Assembly: GCF_012396585.1 (NCBI RefSeq)
Contig: NZ_JAAXPR010000014.1
Location: 1 to 59,540 of the forward strand
Direction of reading: 5' to 3'
DNA length: 59,540 bases
DNA from: Streptococcus ovuberis
Lineage (GTDB): Bacteria > Bacillota > Bacilli > Lactobacillales > Streptococcaceae
A model generated the notes under the pieces. It saw nothing but the letters and a program-made list of their open reading frames with translations, did not search any database and had not been told where the DNA came from. Positions 42,061 through 51,393 of the stretch are shown here, piece by piece. Each line of letters starts with the position of its first letter. Position 1 is the first letter of the stretch. The position numbers were made by a program, and so were the translations under genes.

Positions 42061-42901
42061 CGGTCATACACGACTGGCTGCTGTGGTGGCTGACCCCATC
42101 AAGCATAGCCTGTCGCCTTTTATTCACAATAAAGCCTTTGAGCAGACGGGGGTAAATGGGGTTTATCTGGCCTTTGAGATCAAGGAAGAGGATCTTGCCG
42201 AGACGGTCTTGAACATCAAGCGTTATGATATGTTTGGCATTAATCTCTCCATGCCCTACAAGGAAAAAGTCCTTCCCTACTTAGACGAGCTTAGTCCAGA
42301 AGCAGCCTTGATTGGTGCGGTCAATACCGTGGTCAATCAAGGTGGAAAATTAGTCGGCTATAATACAGATGGGCTGGGTTTTTTTGCTAGTCTGGGAGAC
42401 TTTGTCGTTAAAGACAAGGAAATGACCTTGTTAGGGGCAGGTGGTGCTGCCATGGCTATTGCTGCTCAAGCGGCATTGAATGGAGCTAAGGCAATCCATA
42501 TTGTTACCCGTTCAACCTCTATTGACAAGGCCAAACATAAGTTGGATTCGATTGCCAAAGAAACTGGGATAAGGCTGACCTTTTCTGCCTTAGAAGACCA
42601 AATAGCTGTGCAGAACTGCCTTGAGCAGTCAGCCCTCTTGGTCAATGCGACTAGTGTCGGAATGGATGGGCAGTCCAATCCCTTACCAGAGGGGTGTTCG
42701 TTAGATGCTTCTCTCTTAGTGGCAGACATTATTTACCGACCGCTAGAAACCCCCTTGCTAGTTAGAGCCAAGAAAGAAGGCCTGATAGCTGTTAATGGCT
42801 TAGGCATGCTTTTACATCAGGCGGCGATTGCCTTTGAACTCTGGACCGGACAGCCGATGCCGGTCGAGGACATTTGGCCAGACCTCCTTACCTTGCTATA
42901 G
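42050..42901 (+). CDS. aroE: Shikimate dehydrogenase
   Basis: 283 residues. Substrate-binding [19 protein letters not shown], catalytic Lys in [27 protein letters not shown] and the NADP-binding [20 protein letters not shown] identify AroE. I place the start at ATG 42050 ([16 protein letters not shown]), eight codons... specifically overlapping the aroD stop, with GAGAGG six bases upstream; the frame is open further back to 41975 but that lies within aroD. The 158 bases after the stop hold no gene and separate it from aroB. Confidence 0.95.
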   Translation: MRIDGHTRLAAVVADPIKHSLSPFIHNKAFEQTGVNGVYLAFEIKEEDLAETVLNIKRYDMFGINLSMPYKEKVLPYLDELSPEAALIGAVNTVVNQGGKLVGYNTDGLGFFASLGDFVVKDKEMTLLGAGGAAMAIAAQAALNGAKAIHIVTRSTSIDKAKHKLDSIAKETGIRLTFSALEDQIAVQNCLEQSALLVNATSVGMDGQSNPLPEGCSLDASLLVADIIYRPLETPLLVRAKKEGLIAVNGLGMLLHQAAIAFELWTGQPMPVEDIWPDLLTLL

Positions 42902-43059
42902 GTTGGTCTTGTATGTCCATCTATAAAAGGCATATTAGGCTAAAATAAATAACACTTGTCAGAGCTTATAAACCTTCTAGCAGAGGGGGTGGTTTTCCAG
43001 AAACATCTCTGTTTGCTCTAAAAACATCAGAACATCAAAACAATGAAAAAGGAGTGACT

Positions 43060-44124
43060 ATGAAAGTATCTGTTAACCTCCCTCAACACCCCTATGATAT
43101 TGTCATTGAGAGAGGTAGCCTGGACCAGTGTGGTCAATGGGTCTCTTTGCTTTGGAAACCCCAAAAGATTGCCATCATTACGGATAACCATGTTGGTTCC
43201 CTCTATGCGGAGCGTGTGGTCAAAAGTCTGGAAGCCAGAGGGTTTGAAGTTTCGGTATTTGATTTTCCAGAGGGGGAAGCCCAGAAAAACTTAGAAGTGG
43301 TTAATCAAGCGTATGCCTTTTTAGTTGATCAAGGACTTACCCGTTCGGACGGGATTATTGCTTTGGGTGGTGGGGTTGTCGGAGACCTTGCTGGCTTTGT
43401 GGCTTCAACCTACATGCGGGGTATCCATTTCTTGCAAATTCCGACCAGTTTAACAGCTCAGGTAGACTCATCGATTGGTGGGAAGACGGGTGTCAACACG
43501 CCTTTTGCTAAAAATATGGTTGGTACTTTTGCCCAGCCAGATGGTGTCTTGATTGATCCAGATGTCCTTGCCACCCTTGGTCGTAGGGAATTGATCGAAG
43601 GCATGGGTGAAGTCATCAAGTATGGCTTGATTGCTGATGTTGCCCTGTGGCAAATGTTGTCCAAGATGAATGGTCCAGATGAAATTCTGCAAAACGCAGA
43701 GCAGATTATCTACCGTTCCTGTCAGGTCAAACGCCAGCATGTTGTAGAGGACGAGTTGGATAATGGCATCCGCCTTTATCTGAATTTTGGTCATACCATT
43801 GGCCATGCGATTGAACAAACCGCTGGTTATGGTCAGGTCATGCACGGAGAAGCGGTCGCTATCGGGATGGTCCAACTATCTCGTGTCGCTGAACAAAAAG
43901 GCTTGATGCCAGAGGGGATAACAGAACAAATTAGCCGTATGTGCCAAAAATTTGGTCTACCAGTTAGCCATGAACCTTGGAATGTCGAGGCCCTTCATCA
44001 AGCCCTATCCCACGATAAGAAGGCGCGCGGCAGTAAGATTAAAACAGTGATTGTGCCTGAATTGGGGAAGGCTGCTATCAACGAGGTTAGCCTGGATGAA
44101 ATGAGAGAGTATTTGGTGAAGTAA
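43060..44124 (+). CDS. aroB: 3-dehydroquinate synthase
   Basis: 354 residues. It cyclises DAHP to dehydroquinate using NAD+ and a divalent metal. [39 protein letters not shown], the metal-site [11 protein letters not shown] and [12 protein letters not shown] are diagnostic. ATG 43060 is preceded by AAAAAGGAGTGACT; the GTG at 43054 is too close to that RBS. aroC begins at the base after the stop. Confidence 0.95.
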   Translation: MKVSVNLPQHPYDIVIERGSLDQCGQWVSLLWKPQKIAIITDNHVGSLYAERVVKSLEARGFEVSVFDFPEGEAQKNLEVVNQAYAFLVDQGLTRSDGIIALGGGVVGDLAGFVASTYMRGIHFLQIPTSLTAQVDSSIGGKTGVNTPFAKNMVGTFAQPDGVLIDPDVLATLGRRELIEGMGEVIKYGLIADVALWQMLSKMNGPDEILQNAEQIIYRSCQVKRQHVVEDELDNGIRLYLNFGHTIGHAIEQTAGYGQVMHGEAVAIGMVQLSRVAEQKGLMPEGITEQISRMCQKFGLPVSHEPWNVEALHQALSHDKKARGSKIKTVIVPELGKAAINEVSLDEMREYLVK

Positions 44125-45291
44125 ATGAGGTATTTAACAGCAGGAGAGTCACATGGCCCACGATTGACAGCCATCATTGAAGGAGTACCAGCAGGTCTTC
44201 CTTTGACCGCAGCTGACATCAATGTCGAATTAAAGCGCCGTCAAGGGGGCTATGGGCGCGGTGGTCGGATGAAGATTGAGAGCGACCAAGTGGAGATCAC
44301 ATCAGGGGTTCGCCATGGAGTGACCATGGGAGGACCGATTACCCTGAATGTTACCAACAAGGATCATGAAAAATGGTTGGATATTATGGCGGTTGAGGAT
44401 ATTGAGGACCGCCTTAAAACCAAGCGCAAAATCACTAAGCCTAGGCCTGGTCATGCAGATTTGGTCGGTGGAATCAAGTACCGTTTCAATGATTTGCGAA
44501 ATTCTCTAGAGCGTTCATCAGCGCGTGAAACCACCATGCGGGTAGCTGTTGGTGCGGTGGCGAAACGTCTCCTAGAAGAAATTGGTGTTGAAATTGCAAG
44601 TCATATCGTGACCTTTGGTGGGATTGAGGTAGAAATACCAGACGGTTTGACGGTTAGACAAATTAAAGAACTGAGCAGTCAATCAGAGGTCTCTATTGTC
44701 AATTCCAAACACGAGGACGCGATCAAGACCTATATTGACCAAATCAAAAAGGATGGTGACACCATCGGCGGTGTTATCGAATGCGTGGTTGGTGGTGTTC
44801 CAGTCGGTCTAGGGTCCTTTGTGCAATGGGATAAAAAGCTGGATGCTAAATTAGCCCAAGGGGTGGTTTCTATCAATGCCTTCAAGGGGGTCGAATTCGG
44901 GGTTGGTTTTAAGGCAGGAAGCCTCAAGGGCAGTCAGGTGATGGATGAAATCCTCTGGTCAGAAGCAGAAGGATATACCAGAAGGACCAATAACCTAGGT
45001 GGTTTTGAAGGTGGGATGACCAATGGCCAACCTCTGGTCATTCGTGGGGTCATGAAGCCAATTCCAACCCTTTACAAGCCCTTAATGAGTGTCGATATTG
45101 CCACCCATGAGCCCTATAAGGCAACCGTCGAACGCTCAGATCCGACGGCTGTTCCAGCTGCTGCCGTTGTTATGGAATCTGTTGTGGCAACTGTCTTGGC
45201 AACCGAAATCCTCGATAAATTTTCTTCGGATAATTTGGAGGAATTGAAAGCTGCCGTTGAAGCCCATAGGCGTTACACGAAAGAATTTTAA
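44125..45291 (+). CDS. aroC: Chorismate synthase
   Basis: 388 residues. All three chorismate synthase signatures are visible: [18 protein letters not shown] near the start, [20 protein letters not shown], and the C-terminal [16 protein letters not shown]. It uses reduced FMN to convert EPSP to chorismate. The start follows the aroB stop directly (TAAATG), so translation is likely coupled. Confidence 0.96.
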   Translation: MRYLTAGESHGPRLTAIIEGVPAGLPLTAADINVELKRRQGGYGRGGRMKIESDQVEITSGVRHGVTMGGPITLNVTNKDHEKWLDIMAVEDIEDRLKTKRKITKPRPGHADLVGGIKYRFNDLRNSLERSSARETTMRVAVGAVAKRLLEEIGVEIASHIVTFGGIEVEIPDGLTVRQIKELSSQSEVSIVNSKHEDAIKTYIDQIKKDGDTIGGVIECVVGGVPVGLGSFVQWDKKLDAKLAQGVVSINAFKGVEFGVGFKAGSLKGSQVMDEILWSEAEGYTRRTNNLGGFEGGMTNGQPLVIRGVMKPIPTLYKPLMSVDIATHEPYKATVERSDPTAVPAAAVVMESVVATVLATEILDKFSSDNLEELKAAVEAHRRYTKEF

Positions 45292-45293
45292 CC

Positions 45294-46400
45294 ATGAGCA
45301 AGACCGTATATATTGCAGGGTTGGGCTTGATAGGGGCTTCTATGGCCCTTGGCATCAGGCGAGGACATCCGGATTACCGCCTTTTAGGGTATAACCGCGG
45401 GGAACAGTCTCGTAAGATCGCTCTTGACCGTCAGATGGTAGATGAGGTAACAGATGATTTTGCGAGTTTTGCTCCCTTAGCAGATGTGATTATCTTGGCA
45501 GTTCCGATCAAGCAAACCATGGCCTTTCTTAAAGAACTGGCTCAGCTGGACCTCAAACCTAATGTCCTTATTACAGATGCTGGTTCAACCAAGCAGGCCA
45601 TTGTTGATGTGGCTGACAGCTACTTGGATCCGACAAAGGTCCGATTTATCGGGAGTCATCCGATGGCAGGGAGCCATAAGTCTGGTGCTCAGGCAGCGGA
45701 TGTTAACCTATTTGAAAATGCTTATTACATTCTGACCCCGTCGCGCCTAACGACTCCTGATACGATTGAAGAATTGGGCGATTTGCTCAAGGGACTTCAT
45801 GTCCGCCTAATCCAGATGGATCCAAGCGAGCACGATCGGGTGACGGGACAGGTGAGCCATTTCCCACATCTTTTGGCCTCAAGTCTGATGCTTCAGGCTG
45901 GTGATTATCGAGAAAGGTATGCCTTGACTCAGCACTTAGCAGCCGGTGGTTTCAGGGATATGACGCGGATCGCAGAAGCAGAACCCGGCATGTGGACGAG
46001 TATCTTATTGACTAATCAAGCGGTGATGTTAGACCGGATTGAGGATTTCAAGGAGCGGTTAGACCAGGTGGCAACTCTTTTAAAAACCGGTAACGAAGAC
46101 GCTTTATGGACTTTTTTTGATCAGGGCAGAGCAACCCGAAAAGAAATGGAAATTCACAAGCGTGGTGGAGTTGATAGTTTCTACGATCTCTATGTCAACA
46201 TCCCTGATGAAGAAGATGAAATCCTTAAGATCATGGAATTGCTCAGAGGAACTTCACTAATGAATCTACGCATCAACGAAGAAAACCGAGAAGATATCCA
46301 TGGCATTTTACAGATTACCTTCAAGACTCAGGCAGACCAGTTGCGCTCCAAGGAAATCATTGAGGCAGCAACAGATTATCAGGTCTTTATTGACCACTAA
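45294..46400 (+). CDS. tyrA: Prephenate dehydrogenase
   Basis: 368 residues. NAD-binding YIAGLGLIGASMALGIRRGH at the N-terminus, FIGSHPMAGSHKSGAQAAD with the catalytic His, and VSHFPHLLASSLM are conserved in TyrA. The last 75 residues (DEILKIMELLRGTSLMNLRI) fit an ACT regulatory domain, as in Bacillus TyrA, which senses tyrosine. It starts two bases after aroC. Converts prephenate to 4-hydroxyphenylpyruvate for tyrosine synthesis. Confidence 0.94.
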   Translation: MSKTVYIAGLGLIGASMALGIRRGHPDYRLLGYNRGEQSRKIALDRQMVDEVTDDFASFAPLADVIILAVPIKQTMAFLKELAQLDLKPNVLITDAGSTKQAIVDVADSYLDPTKVRFIGSHPMAGSHKSGAQAADVNLFENAYYILTPSRLTTPDTIEELGDLLKGLHVRLIQMDPSEHDRVTGQVSHFPHLLASSLMLQAGDYRERYALTQHLAAGGFRDMTRIAEAEPGMWTSILLTNQAVMLDRIEDFKERLDQVATLLKTGNEDALWTFFDQGRATRKEMEIHKRGGVDSFYDLYVNIPDEEDEILKIMELLRGTSLMNLRINEENREDIHGILQITFKTQADQLRSKEIIEAATDYQVFIDH

Positions 46401-46417
46401 ATGAAAAGGAGAGGAAT

Positions 46418-46756
46418 ATGTCAGAAAACATTTATGATTTAGCCAATCATTTGGAACGTGCCATTCGCAAGTTGCCAGAATATGAAGCGGTGGCCAGTGC
46501 TAAAAAAGAAATTGAACAGAATCCTGAAGCGGCAACCCTGTTCAAAGAATACACAGACTTTCAGGCTGAATTACAGGGCTTGATGCAGACAGGACAACTG
46601 CCCAGTCAAGACTTGCAAGATCGGATGAAAGAGTTGAGCCAGCGTTTGGAAGCTAATGCAATCGTGTCAAACTATTTGGTTAAGCAACAGCAATTATCGG
46701 TCTATTTGTCAGATATTGAACGTATTGTCTTCAAGCCTTTGCAGGACTTGATTTAA
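46418..46756 (+). CDS. YlbF/YmcA-family (DUF964) protein
   Basis: 112 residues, almost wholly helical with NIYDLANHLERAIRKLPEYE, LFKEYTDFQAELQGLMQTGQ and SNYLVKQQQLSVYLSDIERI, the pattern of the YlbF/YmcA/YheA group. In Bacillus, YlbF and YmcA act with RNase Y and in competence and biofilm signalling; the streptococcal member after tyrA (often listed as UPF0342) is not defined. AAAAGGAGAGG precedes ATG 46418. A terminator follows, closing the aromatic operon. Confidence 0.85.
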   Translation: MSENIYDLANHLERAIRKLPEYEAVASAKKEIEQNPEAATLFKEYTDFQAELQGLMQTGQLPSQDLQDRMKELSQRLEANAIVSNYLVKQQQLSVYLSDIERIVFKPLQDLI

Positions 46757-46763
46757 GAAGAAG

Positions 46764-46788
46764 CAGATAGGATTTCCTGTCTGTTTTT
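46764..46788 (+). terminator. Terminator of the aromatic amino acid operon
   Basis: CAGATAGGA pairs with TCCTGTCTG (one wobble) and runs into TTTTT. The loop is only two bases by strict pairing, so the top pairs open in practice. Confidence 0.78.
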
Positions 46789-46853
46789 ATTTTGATTAAA
46801 TTATCTGAAAACTTTAATTTTATCTTTTCTTTTTTCGAAAGATGTGCTAAACT

Positions 46854-46870
46854 AAGGATAGACTATCTTA
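46854..46870. promoter_or_regulatory. Possible operator upstream of fhuC
   Basis: AAGGATAG and CTATCTTA flank one A, an imperfect dyad (six of eight pairs) located 25-41 bases before the fhuC start and just after a possible -10 (TAAACT, 46848-46853). Position fits an iron-responsive repressor site, but it does not match a Fur box well. Confidence 0.3.
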
Positions 46871-46894
46871 TATGAAACGGATCAAGGAGGTAAG

Positions 46895-47683
46895 ATGTCA
46901 AGGATTCAATCAGAAAACTTAACAGTTGCCTATGCCGAACAGCACATTTTATCAGACTTAACCCTAGCCATAGAGGATGGGAAAATCACAACCATCATTG
47001 GAGCAAATGGTTGTGGCAAGTCTACTTTGCTTAAGGCTTTGACACGCATCATACCTGCTAGAGCAGGACATGTTTATTTAGATGGCCAAATCATTGCGGA
47101 GATGCCGACGCAGTTGGTCGCTCAAAAAATGGCTCTGCTTCCTCAGGTTTTAGAAGCCACTGCAGGGATATCCGTTTACGAACTGGTATCTTATGGACGT
47201 TTTCCGCATCAGTCAGGTTTGGGGAGATTGACGGATGTTGACCGCGAACGGATTGACTGGGCGCTAGAGGCAACAGGGACGAAGAGCTATTCTCAACTTC
47301 ATGTGGATAGTTTGTCCGGTGGTCAAAGGCAGCGGGTTTGGATTGCCATGGCATTGGCGCAGGACACCGACATTATCTTTCTGGATGAACCAACCACCTA
47401 TTTGGATATGAACCATCAATTGGAGGTTTTAGACCTGCTCAAGCACTTAAACCAAACTATGGGAAAAACGATTGTCATGGTGTTGCATGATCTTAATTTA
47501 GCAGCCCGTTATTCAGACCGGTTGATTGCCATGAAGGATGGAAAAATCAAACTACATGGGCAGGTTGCTGAGGTGATGACCAAGGAAATCCTGAAAGACC
47601 TATTTAAGGTGGAGGTTGAAATTGTTCAAGATCCGATTCACCATTGTCCAATCCTGCTAACCTACCGCTTAGACAAATCCTGA
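46895..47683 (+). CDS. fhuC: Ferric-hydroxamate ABC transporter ATPase
   Basis: 262 residues. Walker A GANGCGKST (residues 36-44), SVYELVSYGRFPHQSG (the FepC/FhuC subgroup hallmark), signature LSGGQRQRVW, Walker B IIFLDEPTTYLD and the switch His in MVLHDLNLAARYSDR. It powers the FhuBG permease. ATG 46895 is preceded by AAGGAGG. The binding-protein gene follows after a 204-base gap that contains a possible long stem (AATGAGA ... TCTCATT) but no clear promoter. Confidence 0.94.
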   Translation: MSRIQSENLTVAYAEQHILSDLTLAIEDGKITTIIGANGCGKSTLLKALTRIIPARAGHVYLDGQIIAEMPTQLVAQKMALLPQVLEATAGISVYELVSYGRFPHQSGLGRLTDVDRERIDWALEATGTKSYSQLHVDSLSGGQRQRVWIAMALAQDTDIIFLDEPTTYLDMNHQLEVLDLLKHLNQTMGKTIVMVLHDLNLAARYSDRLIAMKDGKIKLHGQVAEVMTKEILKDLFKVEVEIVQDPIHHCPILLTYRLDKS

Positions 47684-47887
47684 AGTTATGATCGAAAAAT
47701 GAGAAACATGCCTCAGCGCGTGACGGATGGTTGCCTTGCGTCTCATTCATCAATCGTTTTTACAACTTTGGTTGACTTGGGTTAAGGAAATGGATGTTGA
47801 TTGAGACGAGAATGAGCAATAATGAGCAGTTTAGCCAAGACCTTTACTGCTAAGGACAGTTTTTAAGAAAAGAGAAAAGGAGTTTTT

Positions 47888-48823
47888 ATGAAAAAATATT
47901 TGATGTTAGTAGTGACATTTTTTTCCTGTTTATGTCTAGTGGCTTGTGGTCAAGCAAAACCAACGAAGGACGTATCGACAGCCCAAGTTACCTTGTCGAA
48001 AAAGCCTGAAATCAAAGGGTTTACCTATTACGGCGATGTGCCTGCAAATCCTCAGCGAGTCGTTGTTGTGTCGTCAACCTATACAGGTTATCTCTTGAAT
48101 TTGGACTTGAATTTGGTTGGGGTGACCTCTTACGACAAGAAAAATCCTGTTTTGAAGGACCATCTGACCCAAGCTAAGGAAGTCGCGGCGACTGATTTAG
48201 AAGCTATTTTAGCATTAGAGCCTGACCTTATTGTGGTAGGGACAACCGAAGAAAATGTATCAGAACTGGCAGAGATTGCCCCTGTTGTTGCTATTGATTA
48301 TGGCGCTAGAAGTTACCTTGAATTGGTAACAGACTTTGGAGCAATCTTTGATCAGGAAGAGGCTTCTGCTAAGTGGTTAAGCGATTGGGAAACTAAGACC
48401 AAAGCAATTGCCGAGGAACTCAAGGCAGCCATCGGTGAAGACTCGACCTTTACGATCATGGGGCTCTATGAGAAGGAAATCTACCTCTTTGGAGAAAATT
48501 GGGGCAGAGGTGGCGAGATTGTCCACCAAGCTTTAGGGTTTAAAGCCCCTCAAAAGGTCGTTGATGAAGTCTTTGGACCTGGGTATTTGGCGATTTCGCA
48601 AGAAGTGGTTGGCGACTATGCTGGAGATTATCTGGTGGTCGCAGCAGAAGACGATCAGACAGGGACTGCTCTTTATGAAAGCGACGTTTGGCAGGCCATT
48701 CCTGCCGTTAAAAACGGTCATGTGATCCGTGTAGATGCTAATGCCTTCTATTTCAACGATCCTATGTCCTTGGAATATGAATTAGAAACCTTGAGAGAAG
48801 CTATTTTAGCAACTGTAAAATAA
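47888..48823 (+). CDS. fhuD: Iron-siderophore-binding lipoprotein
   Basis: 311 residues. The signal peptide ends in the lipobox LVAC with Cys 20, so it is anchored to the outer face of the membrane. A class III (periplasmic-binding-like) fold is seen: [50 protein letters not shown] and a C-terminal [22 protein letters not shown]. It captures ferric hydroxamate siderophores such as ferrichrome; streptococci do not make these and use those of others. AAAAGGAG precedes ATG 47888. Confidence 0.92.
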   Translation: MKKYLMLVVTFFSCLCLVACGQAKPTKDVSTAQVTLSKKPEIKGFTYYGDVPANPQRVVVVSSTYTGYLLNLDLNLVGVTSYDKKNPVLKDHLTQAKEVAATDLEAILALEPDLIVVGTTEENVSELAEIAPVVAIDYGARSYLELVTDFGAIFDQEEASAKWLSDWETKTKAIAEELKAAIGEDSTFTIMGLYEKEIYLFGENWGRGGEIVHQALGFKAPQKVVDEVFGPGYLAISQEVVGDYAGDYLVVAAEDDQTGTALYESDVWQAIPAVKNGHVIRVDANAFYFNDPMSLEYELETLREAILATVK

Positions 48824-48824
48824 G

Positions 48825-49922
48825 ATGAGCCGAACGTTTAATCCTTTTAAAGCTGATCAATCACTGATAAAAAGCGAGTCGAGAGCAGGCTATTTAGTGC
48901 CGTCTCGACTTTCTTTCCAAAGCAATCCTTCTAAAGCCAAAGGGCCTATCCGACTTTTTCTTGTCCTGCTGGTGCTTTTTACCATTGGCTTTTACCTATC
49001 CTTACGTTTTGGAGCAGTGAGCTATAGCCATGCAGAGATTTGGTCAGTCTTACGACAGCCCTTGGTCTCCAACGAATTACAGGATGTTATCATCGACCTG
49101 CGCCTGCCAAGAATGGTGGCGGCCATTTTGGTTGGTGCGGCCATGGCCACTGCTGGTCTCATGATGCAAGGAATCACCCGAAATCCTATCGCTGATCCAG
49201 GTTTTTTAGGGATTAACGCAGGGGCTGGACTGGCATTGGTAATTGGTTACGCGCTTTTTGGCAGCATGCATTATAGCGGGATATTGCTGTTGTGCCTGTT
49301 AGGCTCTGTCCTTTCGAGTGCCTTGGTTTATGGGTTATCTTATGTGCCTGGGAGAGGTTACAACCAGTTACGTCTGCTCTTAGCCGGCGCTATGGTGTCT
49401 TCGCTGTTTTCAGCCATCGGCCAAGCGATCACTATCTACTTTAAATTATCGACAGCAGTGATTGGTTGGCAGGCTGGTGGTCTGATCGGTGTTAATTGGG
49501 GGATGATTCGAATCATCGGACCGATTATCATAGTAGGGCTTAGTCTTGCTCAACTTTTCGCCCATCAGTTAACCATCCTTAGCTTTAACGAAACGATAGC
49601 CAAATCCTTGGGGCAGAGAACTAACCTTATGACCGTTGTTCTACTGGGGATCACTTTGCTCTTATCTGCAGCTGGAGTAGCTATGATTGGGGCAATTGCT
49701 TTTGTAGGGCTGATTATACCGCATGCTGTCAAACATTTTGTGGTCAAAGATTATCGCATCTTGCTCCCTTTAACCCTGTTTGGTGGTGCCACCTTTATGC
49801 TTTGGGTGGATCTGGTTTGTCGTATCTACAATCCTCCCTATGAGACCCCTTTGAATGCAATTATTAGCCTTGTCGGCTTGCCATGCTTCTTGTGGCTGGT
49901 CCGAAAGGGGGATCAGTTATGA
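48825..49922 (+). CDS. fhuB: Ferric-siderophore ABC permease
   Basis: 365 residues of the FecCD/BtuC family with about ten membrane helices. RLPRMVAAILVGAAMATAGLMMQGITRNPIADPGFLGINAGAG (shown as a pattern only: RLPR and QxxxRNPLAxPxxLGxxxGA) is diagnostic, and GAIAFVGLIIPHAVKHFV is the coupling region. It has an N-terminal cytoplasmic extension of about 45 residues, longer than usual, with two Ser/Lys-rich segments. It overlaps the fhuG start by four bases (ATGA). Confidence 0.92.
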   Translation: MSRTFNPFKADQSLIKSESRAGYLVPSRLSFQSNPSKAKGPIRLFLVLLVLFTIGFYLSLRFGAVSYSHAEIWSVLRQPLVSNELQDVIIDLRLPRMVAAILVGAAMATAGLMMQGITRNPIADPGFLGINAGAGLALVIGYALFGSMHYSGILLLCLLGSVLSSALVYGLSYVPGRGYNQLRLLLAGAMVSSLFSAIGQAITIYFKLSTAVIGWQAGGLIGVNWGMIRIIGPIIIVGLSLAQLFAHQLTILSFNETIAKSLGQRTNLMTVVLLGITLLLSAAGVAMIGAIAFVGLIIPHAVKHFVVKDYRILLPLTLFGGATFMLWVDLVCRIYNPPYETPLNAIISLVGLPCFLWLVRKGDQL

Positions 49923-50923
49923 TAAAACCAAAAAACCATTTGTGGCTCTTTGGGATTCTGACTATCCTACTTTTTGTTAGTTTTATTTTTTCCTTGTCTT
50001 TGGGGGATAGCGGAGCAGATTTTTCGGATGTCCTAAGGGTCTTTTCTGGCAAAGCGAGCCAGCAAGTTTATCAGATTATTATGAGGATTCGTCTGCCCCG
50101 TATCTTGGCCTATATGGTGGCTGGAGGATCTCTTGCCCTCAGTGGTAGCCTCTTACAGACCCTGACGAGGAATCCTCTGGCAGATTCGGGAATTTTGGGG
50201 ATCAATGCAGGGGCAGGTCTCGTGGTGGCGATTGTCATTGCTTACTTTTCCTTAGAAAGCCGATGGATGATTCGCCTTATGCCAATGTTAGCCATGTTGG
50301 GAGGGTGTTTGGTCATCGTTATTGTTTACCATATTGCGAAAAAAGGAGACCAAGGATTAAGTCCTGTTCGTTTGATTATTACAGGCGTAGGGTTAAGCAG
50401 TATGATTTCTGGAACGATGGTTTCTATAGTCGGCAATGTTAACCCGTATAAGGTCGAGGCTATTGTCAATTGGCTGAGCGGCCGAGGAACTGGGGGAAAT
50501 TGGCGAACCGTAACGGTTATGGTGCCTCTTCTCATAGTCTTATGGTGTTTGACTTATTATTTTAGCCATAAACTCAATGTGCTCAGTTTACATGAGCAAA
50601 CAGCTCTTGCTTTAGGGCTTGATGTGCCTAAGGAACGGTTAAGGGTGCTTGTTTTAGCCACAGGCCTCGCAGCCTTGAGTGTTGTTTTGGTCGGGAATGT
50701 CACCTTTGTCGGCCTAGTTTCAGGTCATGTCAGCCGACGGCTGATAGGAGCCAATCATCGGCTGTCTCTTCCTGCCAGCCTTATGTTTGGCATGTTGCTC
50801 TTACTAGTAGCTGATTCTATTGGTCGAATTCTGTTAGTGGGCACTGGTATTCCCACAGGGCTGATTGTCGCTAGTTTAGGTGCTCCTTATTTCCTTTATT
50901 TGATGGCCCAACTTCGGTCTTAA
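49919..50923 (+). CDS. fhuG: Second ferric-siderophore ABC permease
   Basis: 334 residues, FecCD family. RLPRILAYMVAGGSLALSGS, QTLTRNPLADSGILGINAGAG and VTFVGLVSGHVSRRLIG match the permease motifs. The start is ATG 49919 (MIKPKNHLWLFG), overlapping the fhuB stop; AAAGGGGG lies ten bases upstream. An open frame back to 49883 falls within fhuB and is rejected. It pairs with FhuB to form the channel. A strong terminator follows. Confidence 0.92.
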   Translation: MIKPKNHLWLFGILTILLFVSFIFSLSLGDSGADFSDVLRVFSGKASQQVYQIIMRIRLPRILAYMVAGGSLALSGSLLQTLTRNPLADSGILGINAGAGLVVAIVIAYFSLESRWMIRLMPMLAMLGGCLVIVIVYHIAKKGDQGLSPVRLIITGVGLSSMISGTMVSIVGNVNPYKVEAIVNWLSGRGTGGNWRTVTVMVPLLIVLWCLTYYFSHKLNVLSLHEQTALALGLDVPKERLRVLVLATGLAALSVVLVGNVTFVGLVSGHVSRRLIGANHRLSLPASLMFGMLLLLVADSIGRILLVGTGIPTGLIVASLGAPYFLYLMAQLRS

Positions 50924-50930
50924 GTTATTT

Positions 50931-50968
50931 AAAAAAGACAGTCATCCCATAAAGATGGCTGTCTTTTT
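50931..50968. terminator. Terminator of the fhu operon
   Basis: AAAAAGACAG with CATC and GATG with CTGTCTTTTT form a nearly perfect 14-pair stem. It has an A-run before and T-run after, so it can act in both directions. Confidence 0.9.
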
Positions 50969-51316
50969 GGTGCGATTTATCCCGTGAGATCTCATGAGCG
51001 TCCTAGAGGTAGTAACAGCGAATCATGAGAAATATCCGAACCAATTGGTGTCTAAAACTCAATCTTCGCTGGACAACAATGGCTGGGGCAGCTCTTCAAC
51101 AGACCACCATAGTCGTGATAACGTTTCTTCAATGACAGTATTTGAAGTCTGGTGTAGATAGTATAAAACAGCGGATAAGAACTGCTTAAATACGAGTTGC
51201 CCATTTCAATTCGTAGTCTGAAAAGGCACTAGATTGGTAGCATAAATGATGGCTATTGTTTACAAATAGGAAATTGCGCTTTATGTGTGTGGTACATTTT
51301 TATTGAGATCAAATAT
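50969..51316. other. 348-base stretch upstream of the adhesin promoter
   Basis: No gene is readable. There are several short stops in every frame and no strong dyad. It may carry regulator sites for the adhesin gene, but I see no consensus I can name. Confidence 0.4.
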
Positions 51317-51345
51317 TTGACAAAAACTCGGGGGGGGGGTATTAT
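51317..51345 (+). promoter_or_regulatory. Adhesin promoter with a ten-G spacer tract (probably phase-variable)
   Basis: TTGACA (51317-51322) is a consensus -35 box and TATTAT (51340-51345) a good -10. The spacer is AAAACTC followed by ten G residues (51330-51339), exactly 17 bases, the optimum for the housekeeping sigma factor. Gain or loss of one or two G residues by strand slippage would give 15, 16, 18 or 19 bases and weaken the promoter. The transcript would begin about 40 bases before the adhesin start at 51394. Confidence 0.8.
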
Positions 51346-51393
51346 ATTGTGGGATACTATTCCTTAAATGAAATAAAAAATATGGGAGAATTT

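Noticed and set aside
43468..43875. A 135-codon open frame antisense to aroB
   Set aside because: Shadow of aroB with no RBS and no independent support.
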